Position numbers and translations under genes: made by a program | Notes under the pieces: model-generated | The model's database searches: none | What the model was told of the DNA's origin: nothing | What the model saw: the letters and a program-made list of their open reading frames with translations, nothing else | In this document: in pieces, positions 1-5,866 of the stretch | Layout: each line of letters begins with the position of its first letter | Numbering within the stretch: the first letter of the stretch is position 1 | From: an uncultured Eggerthellaceae bacterium | GTDB lineage: Bacteria > Actinomycetota > Coriobacteriia > Coriobacteriales > Eggerthellaceae | Length of the DNA stretch: 14,257 bases | Direction of reading: 5' to 3' | Assembly (NCBI GenBank): GCA_949450265.1 | Contig: CASTMW010000032.1 | Span: forward strand, 1-14,257

Positions 1-1316
1 ACGCGCTGACCGCTGATGTGGCGGACACCTACGAGCTGGCGCAGACGCTGGGCACGTCCATGAACACCGACTTCGGCCAGCTGAAGGAGAAGCTAGCGAA
101 GTTTGCCGCCAACGGGCAGCTGTCCATCTTCTCGGGCAACTGGTTCGAGTGCGATGGCGGCAAGGGCTACAAGATGACGCCCGAGGCCGACCTGATCTGC
201 ACCGCCCACTACCTTGAGGCGCTGAAGATGCAGGCGCGCGCGTCCGAGATCGCAGCGCTGCTCGGCGGCAAGATGCCGCACGTGATGACGGTGCTTCCCG
301 GCGGGACTTCCTTCGTACCCACCGAGGCGAAGCTGGACGACCTGTGGGCCATGGCCAACGAGATCTACGATTGGGTCTCCACCACCATGATCCCCGACAC
401 GCTGGCCATCGCTTCGTTCTATCCCGAAGTGGCCGACTACGGCAAGGGCTGTGGCCGCTACATCGCGTGGGGTGTCTTCGAGGGTCCGGATTGGCCCTAT
501 GGCGACGACTACACCGAGCAGATGATCAACCGCTATCTGCCCATGGCCGTGCTGGACGAGCAGCTGAACGTGTCCAACGTGCAGGAATCGCTGATCACCG
601 AGTACATGGGCCACTCCTGGTACGAAGGCGACTCTACCTATCAGTCACCGTACTTCGTGACCGATCCGGACTTCACGGAATACAACGTGGAGGATCGCTA
701 CACCTGGGTGAAGTGCCCGGCCTACGACGGCAAACCCATGGAGGCGGGCGGTCTGTCCCGCATCTTCGCAGCGTACAAGCGTGGCGTGCCCTTCGTGAAG
801 GAGCAGGTGGACGCGCTGCTGGTGAAGCTGGGCGGCCAGCCTGGTCAGGTGGAGCTGCTGCAGAACACGCTCGGCCGCACCGCTGCCCGTCAGATCGAGA
901 CGCTCTACATCGCAGGGCTCATGAAGGACTGGACGCTAGAGCTGATGGAAGCCATCAAGGGCGGCGATTCCGAGTACTTCCGCGAGCCGCTGACCACTAC
1001 CGGCGAGGGCACCGGCTTCTGGGAGGCACCGCGTGGTGCGCTGTACCATGCCGAGAAGGTGACCAACCGCAATGTTGATGGCTATCAGATCATCATTCCG
1101 TCCACATGGAATCTAGCGCCCATGAATGCTGATGGTGTGCATGGTCCGATGGAACAGGCGTTGCTGGGCACGCCCGTGGAGGACCTTGAGATGCCCATTC
1201 ACGCGCTGCGTACGGTGCATAGCTATGACCCGTGCACGGCGTGCGCGGTCCACATCACCGAGCCCAAGACGGGCAAGGAGTTCAAGACGGTGACCAGCCC
1301 TTGGGGGGTGAAGTAA
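1..1316 (+). CDS. hyaB: [NiFe]-hydrogenase large subunit, 3' part (5' truncated)
   Basis: Catalytic subunit of a group 1 (membrane-associated, H2-uptake type) [NiFe] hydrogenase; it binds the Ni-Fe(CN)2CO site and works with an iron-sulfur small subunit. The frame is open to the left edge with no stop, so the GTG at 18 is not the real start. The N-terminal nickel motif RxCGxC and the small-subunit gene must lie outside the window. Visible family signatures are a HYLEALKMQ...LLGGKMPH block (about 210-290), WVKCPAYDGKPME (about 707-745), APRGALYH (about 1027-1050), PSTWNLAPMN, and the C-terminal nickel motif DPCTACAVH at 1227-1253. The 20 residues after that His (1254-1313) form the tail that the maturation protease normally removes; such a protease is encoded at 2770. 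The next gene starts at the base after this stop codon, so the two are probably co-translated. Coriobacteriia carry their own hydrogenase subgroup (1i in HydDB), but membership here is a guess without a tree. Confidence 0.96.
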   Translation, partial: ALTADVADTYELAQTLGTSMNTDFGQLKEKLAKFAANGQLSIFSGNWFECDGGKGYKMTPEADLICTAHYLEALKMQARASEIAALLGGKMPHVMTVLPGGTSFVPTEAKLDDLWAMANEIYDWVSTTMIPDTLAIASFYPEVADYGKGCGRYIAWGVFEGPDWPYGDDYTEQMINRYLPMAVLDEQLNVSNVQESLITEYMGHSWYEGDSTYQSPYFVTDPDFTEYNVEDRYTWVKCPAYDGKPMEAGGLSRIFAAYKRGVPFVKEQVDALLVKLGGQPGQVELLQNTLGRTAARQIETLYIAGLMKDWTLELMEAIKGGDSEYFREPLTTTGEGTGFWEAPRGALYHAEKVTNRNVDGYQIIIPSTWNLAPMNADGVHGPMEQALLGTPVEDLEMPIHALRTVHSYDPCTACAVHITEPKTGKEFKTVTSPWGVK

Positions 1317-2012
1317 ATGGCACATCTCGCGCATTACCGCGAAGCGCATCCCATGGTCTTCGTGGTCACCCACTGGATCAATTTGGTCAGCATGATCCTG
1401 TTGATCCTGACCGGATTCATCATCCACTATCCGTTCCTGGCGGGTCTGACCGGCATCTGTCGCGGCGTGCACGTGTTCTGCGGCTTCGTGCTGTTCCTGA
1501 ACTGCGTGTTCCGTGTGATCGCGTCATTCATCGTGAAGACGTCGCCCACGGGCGGCACGCGCAAGCAGACCACCGACATCAAGTCGTGGCTGCCGCAGAA
1601 GGACAATCGCCATCAGGCTCTTGAATGGATCAAGTACTATCTGTTCTTGCGCAAGGATCACCCGCTGGGTGCGAAGCTGGGCGTTCCGCAGAAGCTGTCC
1701 TACCTGTTGATCCCATTCCTCATCATCTTGATGTTCTGGACGGGGCTATGCCTGTGGGGTGAGACGATGAACGTGCCTGCGTTCGCGGCTACTACCACGC
1801 TGGTCGGTGGTGCTATGAGCATGCGCATCATTCATTACTACGGCATGTTCGTGTTCATCATCTTCATGTTCATCCATATCTATCTGGCGAATGTGGAGAG
1901 CACGGCACCCACCAAGCTCATGTTCTTCCACAAGGAACACGGTGGTCTGGTCTATGATCCGGACATCCACAACATCGTGGGCGAGGACATGGATCCTGCG
2001 GCTGACAAATAG
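1317..2012 (+). CDS. hyaC: Ni/Fe-hydrogenase cytochrome b subunit
   Basis: Membrane cytochrome b that anchors the hydrogenase and passes electrons from H2 to the quinone pool. The 231-residue protein fits the HyaC/HupC family. Hydrophobic segments lie at roughly residues 14-36, 51-72, 127-147 and 171-191, giving the four-helix pattern of this family. Histidines placed as heme b ligands are H19 (in THWIN), H37, H52, H173 and H187 (in FIHIY); which of these bind heme cannot be decided by eye. The ATG follows the large-subunit stop codon directly, with a G-rich stretch (GGGGGGTG) just upstream as the likely ribosome binding site, as expected for a fixed-ratio complex. A strong hairpin terminator follows 22 bases after the stop. 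The cytoplasmic loop between helices 2 and 3 (about residues 74-126) is rather long. Confidence 0.93.
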   Translation: MAHLAHYREAHPMVFVVTHWINLVSMILLILTGFIIHYPFLAGLTGICRGVHVFCGFVLFLNCVFRVIASFIVKTSPTGGTRKQTTDIKSWLPQKDNRHQALEWIKYYLFLRKDHPLGAKLGVPQKLSYLLIPFLIILMFWTGLCLWGETMNVPAFAATTTLVGGAMSMRIIHYYGMFVFIIFMFIHIYLANVESTAPTKLMFFHKEHGGLVYDPDIHNIVGEDMDPAADK

Positions 2013-2034
2013 CCAAGGATCGGGTTTGAAAGCG

Positions 2035-2061
2035 AGCGGCGACCTTCGGGTCGCCGCTTTT
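2035..2061 (+). terminator. intrinsic terminator after hydrogenase structural genes
   Basis: A perfect 10-bp stem (2035-2044 with 2049-2058) closes on a TTCG tetraloop (2045-2048), one of the most stable RNA loops, and the stem is followed by a short T run (2058-2061). It sits between the cytochrome b gene and the accessory/maturation genes, so it either ends the structural operon or lets a fraction of transcripts read through. The T run has only four T, which leaves room for partial read-through. Confidence 0.82.
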
Positions 2062-2091
2062 GCATAGAAGACAAGAGGATAGGGACAGCAT

Positions 2092-2325
2092 ATGGGCGAA
2101 GTGCCAATCGAACGAAGGTTTCGTGGATCAGTGCGTCTGGTGACGCTTCATCTGTGGCGCGTTGGCGCATCGACCGATCTTGATGCATGCTTTCGAGCAG
2201 CACGGAAATATGGGATGATCGATCATGCTCAAGAGGAATTCATCCGCGCTTGCCTTATGGCCAATGCGTGTCTTGAGGCAGGAGAGGAGCCGGGCATGCT
2301 GATCACGCCTGATATTGAAGGTTGA
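2092..2325 (+). CDS. small hypothetical protein in hydrogenase cluster
   Basis: I do not recognise this 77-residue protein. It has no signal peptide or membrane segment and looks soluble. The first 20 or so residues are basic (four Arg among residues 8-15); the middle (about 28-63) reads as amphipathic helix, with three cysteines at 33, 54 and 60, and the end is acidic. The start at 2092 is supported by purine-rich sequence (GAGG at 2075-2078 and AGGGA at 2081-2085). It comes first after the terminator, and the next start lies 2 bases past its stop, so it is very likely translated together with the membrane protein and the maturation protease. A role in hydrogenase assembly or regulation is inferred from position only. 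Base composition looks less GC-rich than its neighbours (31 of 60 bases in 2161-2220). Confidence 0.7.
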   Translation: MGEVPIERRFRGSVRLVTLHLWRVGASTDLDACFRAARKYGMIDHAQEEFIRACLMANACLEAGEEPGMLITPDIEG

Positions 2326-2327
2326 AT

Positions 2328-2750
2328 ATGGCAGAGTTGACCGATGAGCAGATAGCGCAAGAAGAGGCGTTTATGAAGGGCTTGCCGCGGTTCAACGTGG
2401 CAGCGTTCCTGCTGCCGCCCATTTGGGGCGCGGCGCACGGGTTCTGGGTAACCATCCTGTATTACCCCGCCTGGTTGTTCATCGACAATCTGCTGTTCGC
2501 CACCTATCAGCATCCTATGCCGCTCACCATTGGAGCATCTGTGACGGCGGCCATCGGGTATCTGGCGGTCACCGTGGCCTTCGCTATCATCAGTCAGCCG
2601 TTGGCGGCGCATCGTGCGGAGGAACGCGGTGTCGATCGCGCGACGTACCTGCGGCGGCAGCGCTGGTGGGCCATCGGGTGCGCTATCGGGGGTGCCATCA
2701 TGCTGACGCTGGCTACCATCTACAATCTGACGTTGCGGACCACGATGTGA
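2328..2750 (+). CDS. small membrane protein, DUF2628-like
   Basis: A 140-residue protein with a short charged N-terminus (acidic residues within 3-13), then FNVAAFLLPPIWGAAHG at residues 22-38, which resembles the FNWAAFxxPxxW signature of DUF2628-type small membrane proteins. Three hydrophobic segments follow, at about residues 39-58, 66-92 and 110-134. A basic loop (HRAEERGVDRATYLRRQR, about 96-112) lies between the last two. The function is unknown. An earlier in-frame TTG at 2322 overlaps the previous gene, but the ATG at 2328 with GAAGG upstream (2316-2320) is the better start. It sits 2 bases after the 77-residue gene and 19 bases before the hydrogenase protease gene, which suggests one operon. 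Any link to hydrogenase anchoring or assembly is inference. Confidence 0.82.
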   Translation: MAELTDEQIAQEEAFMKGLPRFNVAAFLLPPIWGAAHGFWVTILYYPAWLFIDNLLFATYQHPMPLTIGASVTAAIGYLAVTVAFAIISQPLAAHRAEERGVDRATYLRRQRWWAIGCAIGGAIMLTLATIYNLTLRTTM

Positions 2751-2769
2751 GCGTGGGACGGGAGCATAT

Positions 2770-3345
2770 ATGAGTGCGTTGCAGGGGCAGGAGCGTATCG
2801 CGGTGTTCTGCGTGGGCAATCGCCTGATGCTCGACGATGGTGTGGGACCTGCGGTCTATGATGAGCTTGTGGCCTACGAGTTCCCAGCGAGCGTGGAGCT
2901 CTTCGATGTGGGGTGCATGAGCCTGTCCATGGTGGATCAGGTCGATCACTTCGATTATCTGATAACGGTGGATGCGGTGGATGGTACGGAGGCCGCGCCA
3001 GGCACCGTTTTCTCGTTTGCACCCGACGATATTGCCCGGCATGCGGGCGCGATGGCTTCCTTGCACGATCTGAAGCTGATAGACCTGTTCGATGCGGCGA
3101 CGCTTCTAGGCTATAAGGCGGAAGGGCGCTGCTTTGGCATGCAGGTTCAGAATCGCACGCCGGAAGTGGTCACGATGGGGCTGACATCTGCGGTGTATGA
3201 CCAGGTGCCCCTCCTGGTGGATACGGTGCTGGCCGATCTGGTGCAGCGTGGAGTGGAGGTGCGCTGGCGGGAAACGGGCGAGGCGGTCACGCCCGGCTGG
3301 CATCATCGTATGAGCAGCTCGGACACCTCATGCACTAACGCGTGA
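2770..3345 (+). CDS. hyaD: hydrogenase maturation protease (HyaD/HybD family)
   Basis: Nickel-dependent endopeptidase that removes the C-terminal tail of the hydrogenase large subunit after the last His of DPCxxCxxH, once nickel has been inserted. The 191-residue protein begins with the family fold: VGNRLMLDDGVG (residues 15-26), DAVDG (68-72) and SLHDL (97-101). By comparison with HybD/HycI, the three metal-binding positions are D23, D68 and H99. HybD has Glu at the first position and HycI has Asp, so D23 is not abnormal. The C-terminus (about residues 165-191, with two His and a Ser/Thr-rich end) runs past the usual core. The start at 2770 has a GGGACGGGAG ribosome binding region at 2755-2764. 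Its substrate is very probably the subunit encoded at 1-1316. The gene converges on nth, with 18 bases between the stop codons. Confidence 0.93.
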   Translation: MSALQGQERIAVFCVGNRLMLDDGVGPAVYDELVAYEFPASVELFDVGCMSLSMVDQVDHFDYLITVDAVDGTEAAPGTVFSFAPDDIARHAGAMASLHDLKLIDLFDAATLLGYKAEGRCFGMQVQNRTPEVVTMGLTSAVYDQVPLLVDTVLADLVQRGVEVRWRETGEAVTPGWHHRMSSSDTSCTNA

Positions 3346-3369
3346 GCGGATAGGATGTGTCCGTCACGC
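3340..3369. terminator. hairpin overlapping both stop codons of convergent genes
   Basis: Bases 3340-3350 can pair with 3360-3369 (GCGTGA-g-CGGA with TCCGTCACGC): ten base pairs with one bulged G at 3346 and a 9-base loop. The left arm contains the TGA stop of the hydrogenase protease gene and the right arm contains the complement of the nth stop. It is well placed for a bidirectional terminator between convergent genes, but neither strand shows a T tract, so true terminator activity is uncertain. Confidence 0.45.
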
Positions 3370-4029
3370 ACCATCGCATGAACAGCTTGGGCACAGGTCA
3401 CTGAGGAAGCACTCGCCGCAGTTCGGGCGTCGCGCGGTGCACGTCTGACGGCCGAAGAGCACCCACTGGTGGTTGATTGGCCCCCACATCTCACGCGGAT
3501 ACAGCTTCAGCAGCGCACGCTCGGTCTTGCTGGGGTCCTCGTCGCGCGGCACCAGTTTCAAGCGGTGCGCGATGCGGTTCACGTGCGTATCCACTGCGAT
3601 GCCCTCCACGATGCCGAACCCCTCGTTCAGCACGATGTTGGCCGTCTTGCGCCCCACGCCCGGCAGCTTCTGCAGCTTGTCCATGTCTGCAGGCACTTGA
3701 CCGCCGAAATCCGACATGACCATTTGTGCGATGCTCACAGCGTGGTTTGATTTCACCCTGTAGCAGCCGATGGTGCTGATGATCTGCGCTACCTCGCTTG
3801 GGTCGGCTTGCGCCAGGTCGGCAATGGTGGGGTAGCGCTCCCACAGGGCAGGCGTTACCTTGTTCACGCCAGCGTCGGTGGTCTGCGCCGACAGCATTAC
3901 GGCAATGGTCAGGCGGAACGGGTCATCCCAGTAGCGCAGTGCGCATTCAGCGGCGGGGTAGTGTTGGCACATGCGCTGCTCTATCTCTATAGCGCGCTCG
4001 AACTTGTGCGCGTTCGTCTCGCGGGGCAT
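3364..4029 (-). CDS. nth: endonuclease III
   Basis: Base-excision repair DNA glycosylase/AP lyase that removes oxidised pyrimidines. The 221-residue protein is close to the E. coli length (211). Motifs in order: LSAQTTD (46-52), the helix-hairpin-helix LPGVGRKTANIVLN (122-135) with catalytic Lys128, VDTHVNR (146-152) with catalytic Asp147, and the [4Fe-4S] ligands Cys197, Cys204, Cys207 and Cys213 in the expected C-x6-C-x2-C-x5-C spacing. Two extra cysteines (216, 218) follow. The frame extends 40 codons further upstream, but the ATG at 4029 is preferred: it has a GAAAGGAAA ribosome binding site 5 bases away, and the homology begins just after it. It is convergent with the hydrogenase protease gene and lies downstream of uraA on the same strand, 148 bases away, so it may have its own promoter. 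Confidence 0.95.
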   Translation of the reverse strand: MPRETNAHKFERAIEIEQRMCQHYPAAECALRYWDDPFRLTIAVMLSAQTTDAGVNKVTPALWERYPTIADLAQADPSEVAQIISTIGCYRVKSNHAVSIAQMVMSDFGGQVPADMDKLQKLPGVGRKTANIVLNEGFGIVEGIAVDTHVNRIAHRLKLVPRDEDPSKTERALLKLYPREMWGPINHQWVLFGRQTCTARRPNCGECFLSDLCPSCSCDGA

Positions 4030-4034
4030 CAGCG

Positions 4035-4042
4035 TTTCCTTT
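4035..4042 (-). promoter_or_regulatory. ribosome binding site setting the nth start
   Basis: On the minus strand this reads AAAGGAAA, 5 bases ahead of the ATG at 4029. It decides for the 221-residue form over the 40-residue-longer frame. Confidence 0.7.
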
Positions 4043-4103
4043 CGATGGTGGCTCGCAGTGTATGACACGTATTCTACGCTTTGTAACTTGCAGGTTTTTA
4101 CCG

Positions 4104-4155
4104 CGGGTGCCGTCTTCGCTTTGTCGCTATGCGATCCGGTCCGGTCCAAGCGAAG
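4104..4155. repeat. inverted repeat in the uraA-nth spacer
   Basis: CTTCGCTT (4104-4111) is perfectly complementary to AAGCGAAG (4148-4155). The 36 bases between contain a second small stem, TCGC-TAT-GCGA (4114-4124), and a doubled CCGGT. In a uraA transcript this would be a branched hairpin just past the stop codon at 4178, so it may end or stabilise the uraA message. No T tract follows on the minus strand, which makes a classical terminator doubtful. Confidence 0.35.
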
Positions 4156-4177
4156 TTGCTTATTGGTTCAAGCCAGC

Positions 4178-5626
4178 TCAATCGACAGGCAGGTTCTCCA
4201 CTTCGGCTTCAAGCGGCAGCGGCGGATCTCCGGGCCCCACCGTATCCGGTGCCTTCGTGCCCCATGAATCCTCGTATCCCGGTAGCACAATGTTCAACAC
4301 GATGCCCACGATGGACCCAATAGCCAGTCCTGACAGCGAGATGCTCACCTCGCCGATGGGGATGACCACCGCGCCCGCCGTGCTGTACGCGATGCCCAGC
4401 GATAGCACCAGGATCAGCGCCGTTATCAGTACGTTGCGGCTCTTCATGAAGTCCACGTGGTTCTCCACCAGGTTGCGGATGCCAACGCTGGATATCATCC
4501 CGTACAGCACCAGCGACACACCGCCGATCACGCATGCGGGCATGACCGCGATGACCGCCGCGAACTTCGGGCAGAACGAGAACACGATGGCGAACACGGC
4601 CGCGATGCGCACCACGCGCGGGTCGAACACGCGCGTTAAGGCTAGCACGCCTGTGTTCTCGCCGTAGGTGGTGTTGGCGGGCGCGCCAAACAGCGACGCC
4701 AGCATGGTGGCGAACCCGTCGCCCAGCAGCGTGCGATGCAGCCCCGGCTCGGCCAGGTAGTTGCGGTTACACGTGGAGCTGATGGCGGACATGTCGCCGA
4801 TGTGCTCGATCATGGTGGCGAAGGCCAGCGGCATGATGGTGATGATGGCAGTGATGGCAAGCCCAGTGTCGAAATCGGGTCCGATCAGGGAGAACACCGT
4901 GTTCGGCCACGCAATGGGCAGCCCGATCCAAGCAGCCTGGGCCACCGGTGCGAAATCCACCGCACCCGTGATGGCCGCCACCGCATACGACCCGATCACG
5001 CCTAGCAAGATGGGGATGATGCGGATCATGCCGCGCCCCCAGATATTCGCAACGATGATGATGGCGATGGCAACGATGGCGATGGGCCAGTTCGTCTCGC
5101 AGTTGGCGATGGCCGAGCTGGCCAGGATCAGTCCGATGCAGATGACGATAGGCCCCGTGACCACCGGCGGGAAGAAGCGCATGACGCGATCGGTGCCGAA
5201 GATGCGGAACAGCGCGGACAGCACGAAGTACAGCAGCCCAGAGCACGCCACGCCCAGGCATGCATACGGCAGCAGGTCGGTCTCGCCATTTGGTGCTATG
5301 GCGGCATATCCGGCGATGAACGCGAACGACGACCCCAAAAACGCAGGCACCTTGCCCTTCGTGACCAGGTGGAAGAACAGTGTTCCCAGGCCCGCGAACA
5401 GCAGCGTGGCCGATACCGACAGCCCCGTTAGTGTGGGCACCAAGATGGTGGCGCCGAACATGGCGAACAGATGCTGCAACCCGAACAGGCCCATCTTGGG
5501 CGCACCCAGCGTGCGCGCATCGTAGACGGCACCTTCGACATCCTTTGTGTGCATGCCCGAACGGCCGGGATCCGATGCAGGATCGATAGAGATATTCTCG
5601 GGGTGCTTCAAGGGATCGCTCGGCAT
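4178..5626 (-). CDS. uraA: uracil:proton symporter (UraA/NCS2 family)
   Basis: Inner-membrane nucleobase transporter of the NCS2/NAT family, predicted to import uracil with protons for pyrimidine salvage. The 482-residue protein has many hydrophobic segments. It carries QHLFAMFGATILVP (51-64), a near match to the start of E. coli UraA, followed by SSFAFIAG, EHIGDMSAIS with Glu274, and TTYGENTGVLALTR with Glu323. The 49-residue distance between these two glutamates equals that between the UraA substrate residues Glu241 and Glu290, which supports uracil as substrate. The hydrophilic N-terminus (about 45 residues before helix 1) is some 28 residues longer than in E. coli UraA. The frame continues to 5788, but ATG at 5626 with AAGGAG 4 bases upstream is the clear start. 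It is divergent from mfd and probably monocistronic, with its own promoter at 5676-5703. Confidence 0.93.
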   Translation of the reverse strand: MPSDPLKHPENISIDPASDPGRSGMHTKDVEGAVYDARTLGAPKMGLFGLQHLFAMFGATILVPTLTGLSVSATLLFAGLGTLFFHLVTKGKVPAFLGSSFAFIAGYAAIAPNGETDLLPYACLGVACSGLLYFVLSALFRIFGTDRVMRFFPPVVTGPIVICIGLILASSAIANCETNWPIAIVAIAIIIVANIWGRGMIRIIPILLGVIGSYAVAAITGAVDFAPVAQAAWIGLPIAWPNTVFSLIGPDFDTGLAITAIITIMPLAFATMIEHIGDMSAISSTCNRNYLAEPGLHRTLLGDGFATMLASLFGAPANTTYGENTGVLALTRVFDPRVVRIAAVFAIVFSFCPKFAAVIAVMPACVIGGVSLVLYGMISSVGIRNLVENHVDFMKSRNVLITALILVLSLGIAYSTAGAVVIPIGEVSISLSGLAIGSIVGIVLNIVLPGYEDSWGTKAPDTVGPGDPPLPLEAEVENLPVD

Positions 5627-5630
5627 GATG

Positions 5631-5636
5631 CTCCTT
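5631..5636 (-). promoter_or_regulatory. ribosome binding site setting the uraA start
   Basis: AAGGAG on the minus strand, 4 bases before the ATG at 5626. It rules out the longer frame that would begin at 5788. Confidence 0.8.
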
Positions 5637-5664
5637 GTGTTGGGATCGTTTGAGGTGTGCTCGT

Positions 5665-5681
5665 AAGATATCTTCAAGATA
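5665..5681. promoter_or_regulatory. nested AAGATA/TATCTT palindromes, candidate uraA operator
   Basis: AAGATATCTT (5665-5674) is a perfect 10-bp palindrome. Its right half also forms a second inverted repeat, TATCTT-C-AAGATA (5669-5681), so three alternating half-sites lie within 17 bases. The site covers the predicted -10 box and start point of the uraA promoter, where a repressor would block transcription. The regulator is unknown. The 240-base uraA-mfd spacer (5627-5866) otherwise holds only the two divergent promoters and short leaders; I see no small gene in it. Confidence 0.4.
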
Positions 5682-5703
5682 CCATCGTTGGTCCGGATGT
5701 TTA
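5676..5703 (-). promoter_or_regulatory. predicted uraA promoter
   Basis: On the minus strand: TAAACA (5698-5703) as -35 (4 of 6 to TTGACA), a 16-base spacer, and TATCTT (5676-5681) as -10, preceded by an extended-10 TGG. Transcription would start near 5669, leaving a leader of about 43 bases. The sequence match is moderate, but the position relative to the ribosome binding site and palindrome is good. Confidence 0.4.
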
Positions 5704-5806
5704 GCGGCAGTATCGGATACGGTCGGGAAGAAGGCTGCGCGGCGCGGGCGCTTGCGATGCAATCGAGTCCATCATATGCAGGAATCAAGCGAGCCGTACT
5801 TTGCGT

Positions 5807-5817
5807 TGGTATAGAAT
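5807..5817 (+). promoter_or_regulatory. predicted mfd extended -10 promoter
   Basis: TGGTATAGAAT contains an extended-10 TG and a TATAGA/TAGAAT -10 box about 50 bases before the mfd start. No convincing -35 box is seen, which is common for extended -10 promoters. Confidence 0.35.
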
Positions 5818-5856
5818 TGAGATCTTACGAGCCGCGATATGCGGTATTTCGTGGTT

Positions 5857-5860
5857 GGAG
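5857..5860 (+). promoter_or_regulatory. ribosome binding site setting the mfd start
   Basis: GGAG lies directly before one ATG (5861) and 6 bases before a second in-frame ATG (5867). Normal spacing favours 5867. Confidence 0.55.
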
Positions 5861-5866
5861 ATGATA

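Noticed and set aside
18..20. GTG as start of the hydrogenase large subunit
   Set aside because: The same frame runs on to the window edge without a stop, and the protein would lack its N-terminal nickel-binding half.
93..614. Long open frame on the minus strand inside the hydrogenase gene
   Set aside because: It is antisense to a clear hydrogenase large subunit and is compositional (GC-rich third positions). It resembles no family and has no ribosome binding site.
4133..4147. Short tandem CCGGT repeat
   Set aside because: Only two and a half copies are present in a GC-rich spacer, which is expected by chance.
4030..4177. Promoter for nth in the uraA-nth spacer
   Set aside because: TAGAAT and TACACT on the minus strand resemble -10 boxes, but no matching -35 or extended -10 element was found, so no promoter is annotated.
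4761..5525. 254-codon plus-strand frame across uraA
   Set aside because: It is very Met-rich because it reads antisense to Ile/His/Ala codons of the permease. It is a shadow frame.
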